From a virus: a stretch of DNA of 64,000 nt. The position numbers were made by a program, and so were the translations under genes. Within the stretch, counting starts at the first letter, position 1. Each line of letters starts with the position of its first letter. Below, one piece after another: positions 35,396 through 43,151 of the stretch. The DNA is taken from positions 20,956 to 84,955 of IMG/VR virus record IMGVR_UViG_3300040802_000094; one strand, written 5' to 3'. The notes beneath the pieces were generated by a model. That model saw nothing but the letters and a program-made list of their open reading frames with translations, did not search any database and had not been told where the DNA came from.

Positions 35396-35704
35396 ATGAC
35401 AATAACGATAGAAGAGAAAAGAGCAAAATGTAAGGAGCTCATTGTACGGATCCTTTCCAAAGGTGAGGAGATGACCGAAAAGGAAGTTTTCGATCGCCTA
35501 AAAGAAACCCATTTTTATGGGGAAAAGCGTCATCCCATATATGGAAAAGCGCTGGTAATCCGATCGCTAGAAGCATTAGAGGTCAAAGGAGTCGTTGCGG
35601 TCAGAAATGGAGATACCTATCGTGCAGGAAAAAGGTATTCCTTGATTGAGTCTCGGAATCGGCAATGTTCTAACATATTGGAGTCGGGTAAATCGAGAGA
35701 ATAA
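35396..35704 (+). CDS. Small winged-helix-like protein, 102 aa
   Basis: A helical N-terminus (EEKRAKCKELIVRILSKGEEMTEKEVFDRLKE) followed by a possible recognition helix (GKALVIRSLEALEVKG) and a two-strand wing (VVAVRNGDTYRAGKRY) resemble a winged helix-turn-helix. It may regulate the accessory region. No Shine-Dalgarno is next to the ATG; coupling with the leader ORF just upstream is possible. Confidence 0.5.
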   Translation: MTITIEEKRAKCKELIVRILSKGEEMTEKEVFDRLKETHFYGEKRHPIYGKALVIRSLEALEVKGVVAVRNGDTYRAGKRYSLIESRNRQCSNILESGKSRE

Positions 35705-35744
35705 AGAAACTTCTTGACGGAAATCCCGTATCCTCAAAAGGAAA

Positions 35745-36149
35745 ATGCCGGGAAAGAAATGGCATCCTAATATTTTTTGTGAACGAGGTAAAAGAATCTA
35801 CAATAAGGAGGTAGTAACAAAAAAAAGAATGAAAACCCCACACTTGCTGAGCAGACTGGACGGGAAAGAGAAGCGCCTTCTCTCGAAGGCAGAGGAAGAA
35901 TTTCACCGGGATGACGCTAACAGGTGCAACATCAATGACTACCCGGAAAAGACGGGACTCCTTTGGCTCGCCAAAAGGCGGGTAGAGGAGGTTGTTGACT
36001 CATTCCTGAAAAGAGAGGGAAGCTGCCTGTATGTTTACAGACAGCTAAACCCTCTGGGGTCTTCTTTGTACGTGGGGCTAACGCCCCTCGACGACCAAAA
36101 CTACGACACGGAAGGAATTTCGTGTCATGGTCTCGCAACCAATGATTAG
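35745..36149 (+). CDS. Unknown hairpin-rich gene, 134 aa
   Basis: Unknown protein. The start may be 35745 (AAAGGA just upstream) or ATG 35829 (AAGGAGG 17 bases upstream). The coding DNA holds several inverted repeats, e.g. GCCTTC/GAAGGC near 35874, a CTGTA/TACAG stem near 36020-36045, GGGGC/GCCCC and GACACG/CGTGTC near the end. It is flanked downstream by a 22-bp perfect hairpin. Confidence 0.5.
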   Translation: MPGKKWHPNIFCERGKRIYNKEVVTKKRMKTPHLLSRLDGKEKRLLSKAEEEFHRDDANRCNINDYPEKTGLLWLAKRRVEEVVDSFLKREGSCLYVYRQLNPLGSSLYVGLTPLDDQNYDTEGISCHGLATND

Positions 36150-36152
36150 TAA

Positions 36153-36198
36153 TTAAGCACAAACGCCGCACAGTCAACTGTGCGGCGTTTGTGCTTAA
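36153..36198. terminator. 22-bp perfect hairpin
   Basis: 36153-36174 pairs perfectly with 36177-36198 around a 2-base loop, just after the stop at 36149. The next gene starts 18 bases later. Confidence 0.85.
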
Positions 36199-36215
36199 GC
36201 GGAAAATCCCAGAGA

Positions 36216-36623
36216 ATGGACGAAACAAAAGAAGACCAGACCAAGCCTATGAAGGGTAAAATTAAAGACATATCCTATTACCAGAAACACCCCTTACTGC
36301 CCTTGATACAAAAAGCAGTAAAAGGCGTCACACTTGCTAGAAAAACGGCAGGCAAGCCTTCGTTCACGGCGACCGAGTTCGGAGCGATCGTCCTCATCGA
36401 ATTGGTTGATGCAGAGTTCGACGAGAACTCCAGATTCTTTCACGTACTCAAAACAGCGTGGGAGTCTGCAACAGGGGAAGAGATAAACGCTCAGTACCTC
36501 AAATCTCTGAAACGGGCAATCCAGTCCAACCAAAAGCCAAATATCGTTGCTTCGGCGATCGCGATGATCGCGCAAAGCTACCGCCAACGGCGCAAGCCCT
36601 GGTTGCGGCGACGGGCTATATGA
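36216..36623 (+). CDS. Unknown basic protein, 135 aa
   Basis: Starts at ATG 36216. Lys-rich N-terminus, helical middle (EFGAIVLIELVDAEFDENSRFFHVLKTAWE), Arg-rich C-terminus (YRQRRKPWLRRRAI). Small and basic, so nucleic-acid binding is possible. No family recognised. Its 3' end contains the promoter of the downstream structured RNA. Confidence 0.55.
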   Translation: MDETKEDQTKPMKGKIKDISYYQKHPLLPLIQKAVKGVTLARKTAGKPSFTATEFGAIVLIELVDAEFDENSRFFHVLKTAWESATGEEINAQYLKSLKRAIQSNQKPNIVASAIAMIAQSYRQRRKPWLRRRAI

Positions 36624-36631
36624 TGTATAAT
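36603..36631 (+). promoter_or_regulatory. Sigma70-type promoter of structured RNA
   Basis: -35 TTGCGG (36603-36608), 17-base spacer, -10 TATAAT (36626-36631). Transcription would begin near 36638, just before the first pseudoknot repeat. Confidence 0.65.
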
Positions 36632-36643
36632 TAAAGCATAGAA

Positions 36644-36676
36644 ACCGGGGTGGCGCCCGGTAGACCAAAAACGCCA
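36644..36676 (+). repeat. 33-base pseudoknot element, copy 1
   Basis: Begins ACCGGGGTGGCGCCCGGT and ends ACGCCA. The loop GUGGCG and the following CGCCAC are fully complementary. Confidence 0.7.
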
Positions 36677-36766
36677 CTCCCGCAAGGGAGGTGTTACCAG
36701 GCTGAGCAACCTGAAAGCAAAACTGCTCTTTGCGCGCAAAATAGAAACGATAATAAAATATTTTGC

Positions 36767-36799
36767 ACCGGGGTAGCGCCCGGTAGACCAAAAACGCCA
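36767..36799 (+). repeat. 33-base pseudoknot element, copy 2
   Basis: Identical to copy 1 except G to A in the loop, which weakens the second stem. It runs directly into the terminator hairpin. Confidence 0.7.
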
Positions 36800-36832
36800 A
36801 AGAGTCGTAGCATTCGCTGCGGCTCTTTTTTT
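36799..36832 (+). terminator. Terminator of structured RNA
   Basis: AAAGAG/CUCUUU and CGUAGC/GCUGCG form a two-part stem capped by AUUC, followed by seven T. It may also end the reverse baseplate operon. Confidence 0.8.
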
Positions 36833-36840
36833 GTGTCAAC

Positions 36841-36864
36841 CAAATTGCAGACGTCTGCAATTTG
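36841..36864. repeat. 24-bp perfect palindrome (TTGCAGACGTCTGCAA core), copy 1
   Basis: CAAATTGCAGAC and its exact complement, lying just past the stop of the baseplate J gene. The same core occurs at 42809-42832 and, imperfectly, at 48621-48650 and 63261-63280. Confidence 0.85.
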
Positions 36865-36865
36865 A

Positions 36866-38092
36866 CTAACGGGCAACTACCCTCAAAGATCCTTGGACTT
36901 CGAGAAGGGCATACGGGGGAATTTCTATTTCGCTTAAAGGCTTTTGGGTCTCGGAGTGCTTGAGAGACATCTGCGGAACGCTGTAAATACCTTCCGCTTT
37001 TTCGAGTGCCGTCGCCAAAGTTTTCTCAAACCCCCGATCGCCCCAAATTCCGTGAGGGGGATTGACTCCGGACTGAATCGCCCTGGCAACGAGATTGAAG
37101 GCTTCCCGATTCGGATCGATCCCGAAAGGCTGGCGGACGAGGCCGACCTCGACGACCCCATTGATGGGAACGATCTCGGCCTGTCGGACGCGCAAAATAT
37201 GGCCGCAGGGGCTGAGGTCGGCAAGCTGCTGGCGGATTTCGCTAAGGATGGGGGAGTCCTCCGATACTCCCGGGAACCAAACGGCGATCGTCACCCCCGG
37301 GGCAACATGCCCGGGGAGTCCGTAACTGCTAGTCAAAATCAACGTTTTTTGGCTTCCCATTGCCCGAGCGGCTTCGTAGTAGTCGGAAGGCGTCACCAGT
37401 CGCCCGAAAGGACGGTTCTCACGATCGCGTGCGTTCCCCCTCCTCAGTCCGTCCCTGGCTCGTTCGACGACTTCGATCAGTGTCTCTACGGGGCGCCCCG
37501 GAGAAATCACCTTGCCGTCGTTGTAGATCTGAGCGAGATAGGGAATGAATGGAGCGTCGGAAATTTCGCCGACTCTGATTTTGGAGACGAGGCGAGGGTC
37601 TCCCGCGAACCTGGCGGCAACTGTCGCCGATTCATCCGACCCCTCAATCGTTACGTCGGAAAGCGTGTAACAAAATATGGACGGATCGACGATCGATCGC
37701 ACTTGAGTATGGATCGGAACTTCGAGGGGGAGACGCCGCGCGATCGCTTCCCGCGATCGTTTGACGACCAAGTTGAGGATCGGAGACTCGGCAGGGTTAC
37801 GCTCGACCCCTAGCAATCTCAAGTGTCCGACCAGATTGGCGTCGGGGAGAAGATTGAGTTCCTGCCCGAAGTACCCTAGATGTCGGACGAAAATGGAGGC
37901 CAGCACCGCATGGGCGGACGTCGGAGTCAGGGAAGAGAAAGGACTAGGACTCCCATCCGGCAAGGGCTTGGCCGCAGCGACCAGAAAGCGCTTCAGCATT
38001 TCTTGCTCGTCTACCGCCCACAGCTCGGGAGACTCGATCAATCGAGTTTGGGTTTCGAGCCATTCCATCAACTGGTAAAAATCCTCGTACAT
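36866..38092 (-). CDS. Baseplate J-like protein
   Basis: Protein of 408 residues, reverse strand. ESPILNLVVKRSREAIARRLP, a central beta domain (DPSIFCYTLSDVTIEGS...VAARFAGD), then FGRLVTPSDYYEAARAM...PGHVAPGVTIAVW and ILSEIRQQLADLSPCGHILRVRQAEIVPI follow the order of the P2 gpJ / T4 gp6 baseplate wedge family. It indicates a contractile-type baseplate. It overlaps the gp25-like gene by one base; the pair is one reverse operon. Confidence 0.8.
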   Translation of the reverse strand: MYEDFYQLMEWLETQTRLIESPELWAVDEQEMLKRFLVAAAKPLPDGSPSPFSSLTPTSAHAVLASIFVRHLGYFGQELNLLPDANLVGHLRLLGVERNPAESPILNLVVKRSREAIARRLPLEVPIHTQVRSIVDPSIFCYTLSDVTIEGSDESATVAARFAGDPRLVSKIRVGEISDAPFIPYLAQIYNDGKVISPGRPVETLIEVVERARDGLRRGNARDRENRPFGRLVTPSDYYEAARAMGSQKTLILTSSYGLPGHVAPGVTIAVWFPGVSEDSPILSEIRQQLADLSPCGHILRVRQAEIVPINGVVEVGLVRQPFGIDPNREAFNLVARAIQSGVNPPHGIWGDRGFEKTLATALEKAEGIYSVPQMSLKHSETQKPLSEIEIPPYALLEVQGSLRVVAR

Positions 38093-38625
38093 CAGAAAAG
38101 AGGCTCCCGGTTCAATTCAACGGTAAGAAAAAAGTCGTTCAACAGGGAAGTGTCGGCAAGCCCTTCAACGTAAGAAGACCAGCTAAACAGCAGGTTCTGC
38201 CGTCCGATCGCGGAATATTTCGCAATATCTCGATCTTTCCCGCCGGGGGCGATCGTCTTGGGAACGAAATCAATTTCGGCGATCAATTGATTTTCGGCGT
38301 CGAGGCGATCGTGGGGGATTTCCACCGTCAGGCTCTCGATCCCGACCACCCACTGAAGAATTTCTCTTTGCGCATTGTACGCCCAATACTGGGCTTCGCT
38401 CCGACTCAGGGGATCGAACAGTTCCGGAGCGATACCCAGGGCGTAGTGCGGCACCTCTCCGGGCTGGATGAGTAAGACGCTGATAATATCGTGAGCGATC
38501 TTTCTCTCTCCCGCGACTAAATTGAGGTGGCCGCGATCGTCGTAAGGAGGCCAAAAGCTCAACCCCCGACCGAGGTATTCGAGTCCCAAATTCATGGGTG
38601 AATTCAAAATGAACGACGCCCACAT
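38092..38625 (-). CDS. Baseplate wedge protein (gp25/gpW-like)
   Basis: Protein of 177 residues. LGRGLSFWPPYDDRGHLNLVAGERKIAHDIISVLLIQPGEVPHYALGIAPELFDPLS carries the hallmark of the GPW/gp25 family: an N-terminal basic-hydrophobic start, a helix ending in a Q/T-PGE motif, then the G-x-x-x-x-LFDPL block. It is longer than T4 gp25, with an extra beta C-terminus. It precedes baseplate J on the same strand, as in P2 and other contractile phages. Confidence 0.8.
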   Translation of the reverse strand: MWASFILNSPMNLGLEYLGRGLSFWPPYDDRGHLNLVAGERKIAHDIISVLLIQPGEVPHYALGIAPELFDPLSRSEAQYWAYNAQREILQWVVGIESLTVEIPHDRLDAENQLIAEIDFVPKTIAPGGKDRDIAKYSAIGRQNLLFSWSSYVEGLADTSLLNDFFLTVELNREPLF

Positions 38626-38652
38626 TTTATCTCCTCACATGCAGGAATAAAG

Positions 38653-38682
38653 AAAGCCCCGGCTAAATACTGCCGGGGCTTT
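38653..38682. terminator. Bidirectional terminator
   Basis: AAAGCCCCGGC and GCCGGGGCTTT form an 11-bp stem around an 8-base loop. It separates the 38686 gene from the gp25-like gene on the reverse strand. Confidence 0.8.
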
Positions 38683-38685
38683 TTT

Positions 38686-39159
38686 TTATTTGATGCGGAC
38701 AAACTTAAATTTATGATGCCTCCACTCTGGATAGGCTTTCATCATTTCGGACAGAAAAGTCAACGCGACAGGCACTGATTTTAGCCTGACAATTTGGAAT
38801 TTAAATCGGTTGAAATCTTGAGTCTTCCAACTGTAAACCGGAAGAGACGTCCCCAACAATTGCTTTTGAAGATCTTTTGCTTCGACCAAATACAACAACC
38901 TTCGATCTTTGCCGTAAACCGCGATCGCCACTTCGCTCGTCCAACGTTTTTGAGCATTATTGAACTCCCCGTAATTCAGAGTGATGTCAAAGGGGAGGGC
39001 GGTAAGCCCATCGGAAACGTAATACGCTCCTCCTAAGTAGAAGACGGAGCCGATTTCCGAGTAGGCAACGATCGCCCGAGGTGAGTCGTGAAACCGAATC
39101 TGTTTTGCACCCATTTTCCCTAGAAAGGAGGATAAGCTTTCCTTGATTTCAAAGTTCAT
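38686..39159 (-). CDS. Unknown protein, 157 aa
   Basis: ATG 39159 is preceded on its strand by GAGGACGATCGG. N-terminal helices, then a beta-rich region (FYLGGAYYVSDGLTALPFDITLNYGEF, SEVAIAVYGKDRRLLYLVEAKD) and a C-terminal helix with basic residues. Not strongly hairpin-rich. No family recognised. It lies upstream of the baseplate genes on the same strand. Confidence 0.6.
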   Translation of the reverse strand: MNFEIKESLSSFLGKMGAKQIRFHDSPRAIVAYSEIGSVFYLGGAYYVSDGLTALPFDITLNYGEFNNAQKRWTSEVAIAVYGKDRRLLYLVEAKDLQKQLLGTSLPVYSWKTQDFNRFKFQIVRLKSVPVALTFLSEMMKAYPEWRHHKFKFVRIK

Positions 39160-39222
39160 CCGATCGTCCTCAAGTAAAACCAAAATTACTTTACAAGTAG
39201 CTATACAAGACAGCAAATACTG

Positions 39223-39252
39223 TTGACGTTATACATCATCAAGAAATATAAT
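39223..39252 (+). promoter_or_regulatory. Sigma70-type promoter
   Basis: -35 TTGACG, 18-base spacer, -10 TATAAT (39247-39252), 30 bases before the ATG at 39283. Confidence 0.65.
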
Positions 39253-39282
39253 AAAGGTGTAGTTAAAGGAAGAAAATAAAAT

Positions 39283-39504
39283 ATGCTACAGCAGATCGTG
39301 CTTCAACTCCCCGGGGAACTCCTCGGGGAGTTAGCCGCAGCCACAGTTATGTGGTTAGTTTTGTCTGGTTTTCGGGAGATCCGAAAACCAGACAAAACTA
39401 AGGAGAAGGAGATCGATGCCCTGGCCTTCCTCAGACAAGTGACATTGTCCGAGGAAGACCAAAAAATTCTCCGCCAAATGGCGGAGAAATATAAAAAAGA
39501 CTAA
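39283..39504 (+). CDS. Small membrane protein, hairpin-saturated gene
   Basis: Protein of 73 residues with one hydrophobic segment (LLGELAAATVMWLVL) then a charged C-terminus. The DNA is mostly hairpins: 39305-39332 (9-bp arms), 39355-39401 (21-bp perfect arms, 5-base loop), 39426-39457 (12 of 13 pairs) and 39467-39488 (9-bp arms). Together they cover well over half of the coding sequence. It is bounded by a 25-bp convergent terminator. Function unknown. Confidence 0.6.
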   Translation: MLQQIVLQLPGELLGELAAATVMWLVLSGFREIRKPDKTKEKEIDALAFLRQVTLSEEDQKILRQMAEKYKKD

Positions 39505-39557
39505 AAGGAAGAAGCCCCGGATAGAGTGTGTATCTATCCGGGGCTTCTTCCTTTTAG
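39501..39557. terminator. 25-bp convergent terminator
   Basis: 39501-39525 pairs perfectly with 39533-39557 around a 7-base loop. It includes the stop codons of both flanking genes. Confidence 0.9.
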
Positions 39558-39841
39558 TATGAAATACAGGCGATCGCGCGATCGCGAATCAGAATCTCAA
39601 AATCCTCTTGAGATTCTATCTTTAGACCGTCTATTGCTTCCGCCATAAAATAGATCGTCTTCCTTTCGGGAAACCAATCCATTCTGACCAATAACTCATC
39701 CGTTATCGGATCGATAGTTTTCGAGATTTTTACGAAAACCCCGAAAGCTCTCAAATGGCTTTCTAGTTCGGAGAAAGCTTTTTGCATTTCTCCTTCTAGC
39801 AAATAAAGAGCGGAGATTTTCTCCGCCAAAGAGACTTCCAT
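39554..39841 (-). CDS. Unknown hairpin-rich gene, 95 aa
   Basis: An N-terminal helix with heptad-like Leu (EKISALYLLEGEMQKAFSELESHL), then beta-prone FVKISKTIDPITDELLVRMDWF. Inverted repeats in the coding DNA include 39591-39617 (10-bp arms), GTTTTCG/CGAAAAC at 39717-39739, GGAGAAA/TTTCTCC near 39770-39793, and GCGGAGA/TCTCCGC near 39811-39827. Function unknown. Confidence 0.55.
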   Translation of the reverse strand: MEVSLAEKISALYLLEGEMQKAFSELESHLRAFGVFVKISKTIDPITDELLVRMDWFPERKTIYFMAEAIDGLKIESQEDFEILIRDRAIACISY

Positions 39842-39896
39842 GATGTATTTTCCTTAACTACATTTATAGATTACAAAACAAAATATCTTTTACATA

Positions 39897-39939
39897 AAAA
39901 AAGGGAAGGCGTGAAATCGTATCACGCCTTCCCTTTTTT
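39897..39939 (-). terminator. Strong terminator
   Basis: 18-bp stem ending in GTGA/TCAC, with an A run and T run flanking. It ends the 40192 gene on the reverse strand. Confidence 0.8.
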
Positions 39940-40192
39940 AGGTTTCTACCTCAGCTCGACATTCCCTAAGCAGTGACACGAGTCGGATATAATTCTCCTC
40001 CTCGTCGTCGCAGAGAGGAACACAGCTCTGGCGATCGAGAAGCATCGCCAGATCGCAGGTAAAGAGATCTCCTCCCCCCAAAGAGATGACAATCACGTCA
40101 TCTCTTTGGGGAGGGATAAAACATTCCGTTTCACCCAAAATGACGTCCAGGAATGCCTTGATTTTGTCAATCATTTGTTTACAATCGCTCAA
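39938..40192 (-). CDS. Unknown hairpin-rich gene, 84 aa
   Basis: A short protein with a helical N-terminus, a CFIPPQRDDVIVISLGGGDLF strand-turn and an acidic C-terminus. Coding DNA has a 15-bp perfect stem (40076-40090 with 40097-40111, 6-base loop) and a 9-bp stem (40027-40035 with 40044-40052). Divergent from the 40279 gene. Function unknown. Confidence 0.55.
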   Translation of the reverse strand: MSDCKQMIDKIKAFLDVILGETECFIPPQRDDVIVISLGGGDLFTCDLAMLLDRQSCVPLCDDEEENYIRLVSLLRECRAEVET

Positions 40193-40278
40193 CTTTTAAC
40201 TATCAAAAGAATAACAGCATGATACTTTTTCGGAAAAAAAAGAGTACCGCAGTACATTATTTAAAACAGGAGAAGCGT

Positions 40279-40866
40279 ATGTATAAGCATCAATACATCA
40301 ATTTTGACAATGGTGGAGAAATGCATTCCCTGCCCTTTTGCGGGGAGTTCGATCGAACTGCAAAAACAATCGTAGTGCAAGGGAATCCCCCCTTGCTTTA
40401 CTTCAGACTTCGAGCCGTTTTTGACGGTGAAGAATGGATCGTAACGGAGAGTACCCTCCGTTTCTTGGCGAAAGAAATGCAAGGTTTTCACTCGATCGCC
40501 CTAAGCAAAGAAGCACCACCAAAAGCTTCTTTCTTGAAAGCACAATTGGACATGCTTTCTGAGGGTACCGTAAATGGCTGGGTGCCTCAGAGCGTTCCTC
40601 CGGGGCTTCCAGAAAAACTGGAAAAGCTTCCACTCAGGGAAGGCTACCTGTGGACGAGAGGGAAAATCCCAAAGAGCTTTCGCTTTAGAGCGGGGGAGAA
40701 GAGAAAAATAGTTCTAGCCCCCCCAGGAACTTATGTGGCGATCGTTCATACCCCGAAGGATCCCCTGGTTCCGTCGGGAGTGGCCTTCTACTGTAGGGAG
40801 TACTGCAGACCGGAGACATGGAGAGTTGCTCCCATGTCTCGGCACTACATGTGGAAATACATGTAA
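40279..40866 (+). CDS. Unknown hairpin-saturated gene, 195 aa
   Basis: ATG 40279 has CAGGAGAAG just upstream. The protein is beta-rich with Pro and Lys (SVPPGLPEKLEKLPLREGYLW...VLAPPGTYVAIVHTP). At least eight consecutive inverted repeats lie in the coding DNA, e.g. 40443-40462 (7-bp arms), 40507-40532 (8), 40536-40559 (7), 40813-40840 (9) and 40847-40864 (6). Flanked by a strong terminator. A candidate promoter is TTTACA (40178) plus TATCAA (40201). Confidence 0.55.
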   Translation: MYKHQYINFDNGGEMHSLPFCGEFDRTAKTIVVQGNPPLLYFRLRAVFDGEEWIVTESTLRFLAKEMQGFHSIALSKEAPPKASFLKAQLDMLSEGTVNGWVPQSVPPGLPEKLEKLPLREGYLWTRGKIPKSFRFRAGEKRKIVLAPPGTYVAIVHTPKDPLVPSGVAFYCREYCRPETWRVAPMSRHYMWKYM

Positions 40867-40887
40867 TGTGGGGACTCCTTAAATAAT

Positions 40888-40925
40888 AAAAAAGCGACGT
40901 CATATTTACATGACGTCGCTTTTTT
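40888..40925. terminator. Bidirectional terminator
   Basis: AAAAAAGCGACGTCAT pairs perfectly with ATGACGTCGCTTTTTT around a 6-base loop, between convergent genes. Confidence 0.85.
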
Positions 40926-40946
40926 GTTGGCTATTGTTGGTTTTTG

Positions 40947-42752
40947 CTAGCTAGCAAAAGTTCCTTCCTTCGCCGACTTGAGGGCGAAAATCATCTTTTG
41001 CTCGTTAGGGGTCAAACCCTCCCATATCGCCTTTTTGATTTCATCCACGATCGCCCCCTGGCGATTGCCGACGATCGACTCGACATGGTGGACGACTTCC
41101 TCGTAAAGGGGGTGAGACTGACTTAATAAGCGAGAAAGATCCAGGATCTCCTGCTGGTAAGTCTTGACGTCTTCATTCCCAAAATAGCGTTCGTATTCGA
41201 CCCACTTTTGGAAGGCTGTCGTTTCTCGTTTGTAGCCGATCGCCTGACACAAAAATCGAAAGTCTCCGAGAGACAGGCGAAACCTAGGATCGCTCGACCG
41301 CCTGTCGATCAGTCGATAGAAAATCCAGTTCGACTGATACCCTCGTTGCTTCGCTTCGTGCAACAGATCCAGAGCGTAAGAGAGATACGGGCGTTTCGGG
41401 ATTGCCTCCCCGCGTCGCGGGACGACGACGGGGGATAGAGAGATGCGCTGACGATCGCGCCGCAACTCTCGCAAGAAAGAAGCGGGAAGGATTTTTCCTT
41501 CTCCTGAAGGAGGAGACTTCTTTCTGGGAGGGGAGACGGGAACCATGGTGCCGCACTCGGGACACTCAGCCAGTAACCTTTGGCGATCTTCTGGCGTCGG
41601 AACGATCGCGTACCCGCACTCGGGGCATTGGAGCGCCCGGCGCGATTTATTCTTAGGCTGACCTTTGAGACTCCAGGATTCAACATCTTGCGGCCAGGGT
41701 AAGGTACTAAACGTCCTGGTGAAATCGACGACGACTAAGTGATCCTTCCCCTGCCAAGGGCGAAGCCCGCGCCCGAGAAGCTGGTGGGCAATTCGGAGCG
41801 ACTTTGTCGGACGACAACACAGAATCGCGTCGATCCAGGGGATATCGAGTCCTTCTACGGCAATTTCGTATTGGAATAAAACTTGAATCTCTCCATCGCG
41901 AAATTGCTGCAAAGTATTATGACGATCGTCTTTTGGGGTCGATCCATCCAAATGGGCGGCAGCGATCCCTTTCGAGACGAATAAGTCGGTCAAGGATCGG
42001 CTGTGTTCGACCCCTGCTGCAAAAACCAGGGTTCGACGATCGCTACAGTACTGCTGCCAGCCCGCAAAAACCTCTTCGTCTTGGAGGTGCGATCGGACAA
42101 AATCCTGTAGCATGGCCTGACTGTAATCAGCCCCGGAACCTCGTTTGTCCGGATCGGGAATCAGATCCCGGGAGACGAATACCTTGAAAGGACAAAGAAA
42201 CCCCTGAGATTTCAGTTCCTCGAAGGAAGGTCCCTGAATTAGCTCCTGATATCCTTCGACTCCTCCAGACAAAAGATCCAGCCCCTCACCATCCGTGCGA
42301 CACGGCGTAGCCGTAACGCCGAGGATTCGACTGTAGGGGTATTCGAGGAAGATCCTCGCGTACTGCCCGGCAAAGGTGCGATGGGCTTCGTCGATGACAA
42401 TCAGACCGACCTTCGGTAGAGATCCGTTTCTGAAATAGCCTTGCAGCGTACCGACGGAAACTACCTGAATCGGCGCCTCCAAATTTGGCTTGATGCCGCT
42501 TTTGATCACTCCAATCTCGGTTCCTTCGGGGAGGAAGGCTTGGAGTTTGTCGTGAGCCTGCTGGATCAATTCCTCTCGGTGGGCGACGATCGCGATCCTT
42601 TCTCCCGCTTCGTAGGCGATTCGACAAACCTCGGAAAGGATTACAGTCTTTCCGCCCCCGGTGTAAAGCTGGACGAGTACGTTCTTGATTCCCCTGTTCC
42701 AGGAATCTAGGATTTTCTCGACCAAATCGACTTGGTAATCTCTTAATTTCAT
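40947..42752 (-). CDS. Superfamily 2 DEAD/DEAH helicase with zinc ribbon
   Basis: Protein of 601 residues. Motif I GGGKT, motif II DEAH, motif III TAT, and motif VI QLLGRGLRP are present, with a VEGLDIPWID motif V block, giving the two RecA-like folds over about 1-375. Residues about 390-425 hold CPECG...CPECG, a zinc-ribbon-like pair. The C-terminal 170 residues are helical and Arg/Lys-rich. Similar proteins act in phage replication, recombination or transcription (UvsW-like). The coding DNA does not show the hairpin packing seen in its neighbours. A palindrome lies upstream of its start. Confidence 0.85.
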   Translation of the reverse strand: MKLRDYQVDLVEKILDSWNRGIKNVLVQLYTGGGKTVILSEVCRIAYEAGERIAIVAHREELIQQAHDKLQAFLPEGTEIGVIKSGIKPNLEAPIQVVSVGTLQGYFRNGSLPKVGLIVIDEAHRTFAGQYARIFLEYPYSRILGVTATPCRTDGEGLDLLSGGVEGYQELIQGPSFEELKSQGFLCPFKVFVSRDLIPDPDKRGSGADYSQAMLQDFVRSHLQDEEVFAGWQQYCSDRRTLVFAAGVEHSRSLTDLFVSKGIAAAHLDGSTPKDDRHNTLQQFRDGEIQVLFQYEIAVEGLDIPWIDAILCCRPTKSLRIAHQLLGRGLRPWQGKDHLVVVDFTRTFSTLPWPQDVESWSLKGQPKNKSRRALQCPECGYAIVPTPEDRQRLLAECPECGTMVPVSPPRKKSPPSGEGKILPASFLRELRRDRQRISLSPVVVPRRGEAIPKRPYLSYALDLLHEAKQRGYQSNWIFYRLIDRRSSDPRFRLSLGDFRFLCQAIGYKRETTAFQKWVEYERYFGNEDVKTYQQEILDLSRLLSQSHPLYEEVVHHVESIVGNRQGAIVDEIKKAIWEGLTPNEQKMIFALKSAKEGTFAS

Positions 42753-42808
42753 CTAAGGCTCTCCTTTTCAAACGAGATCATTATCGGCCATGCCTACTCG
42801 AATCAAAA

Positions 42809-42832
42809 ATAATTGCAGACGTCTGCAATTAT
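42809..42832. repeat. 24-bp perfect palindrome (TTGCAGACGTCTGCAA core), copy 2
   Basis: ATAATTGCAGAC with its exact complement, upstream of the helicase gene. It shares a 20-bp core with 36841-36864. Confidence 0.85.
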
Positions 42833-43031
42833 GTTGACTTTTTAGTCAAGCCCAGGGGGATCTTATCTGAGGAGAGCGGGTGGGAAGAGGCCAGCCAGGA
42901 GAGGGGATGCTCTCGGTTCTCGGGTCTCCCCTTTCGCTTACCTCCCCTCTTTCCTTGCTCGCCTGATCGCGCGTGCGCGTACACACATGGATTTAGATTT
43001 TTGTTAAAGAGATTTGATATTGACCAAAATT

Positions 43032-43069
43032 GTGCAATGGATTGCCCAATCGAGTGCAATGGATTGCAC
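43032..43069. promoter_or_regulatory. Paired operator-like palindromes
   Basis: GTGCAATGGATTGCCC (43032-43047) and GTGCAATGGATTGCAC (43054-43069), the second a perfect 7-2-7 inverted repeat, spaced 22 bp apart (about two helical turns). A related GCAATGGATT string occurs at the start of the 43331 gene. They look like cooperative binding sites for a dimeric regulator. Confidence 0.5.
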
Positions 43070-43151
43070 CACGACAAGAATGGACGACTTCGGCATCCGG
43101 TCGCAGTTTTTACAACATAGGGCAATGGGCTTTACTGTCGGCCATAAAAAA

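Larger units (their letters stand above)
36638..36832 (+). ncRNA. Structured RNA with two pseudoknot-type repeats
   Basis: About 195 bases between a good promoter and a strong terminator, with no convincing ORF. A 33-base element occurs twice (36644-36676 and 36767-36799) with one difference. In each copy ACCGGG pairs with CCCGGU, and the loop (GUGGCG in copy 1) can pair with the CGCCA(C) at the element's end, giving an H-type pseudoknot. The link between copies holds small hairpins. The family is unknown to me; a regulatory RNA, an antitoxin-type RNA or a riboswitch remnant are possible. Confidence 0.6.

Noticed and set aside
36638-36832. Type III toxin-antitoxin (ToxIN-like) RNA
   Set aside because: The repeats are pseudoknot-capable, but only two, 123 bases apart, and no ToxN-like gene is adjacent; kept as an unknown RNA.
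36638-36832. Glutamine or preQ1 riboswitch
   Set aside because: The conserved cores of those families are not visible, and no metabolic gene follows.
36640-36832. CRISPR array
   Set aside because: Two repeats 123 bases apart with a structured spacer and no cas genes do not make an array; none was seen elsewhere.
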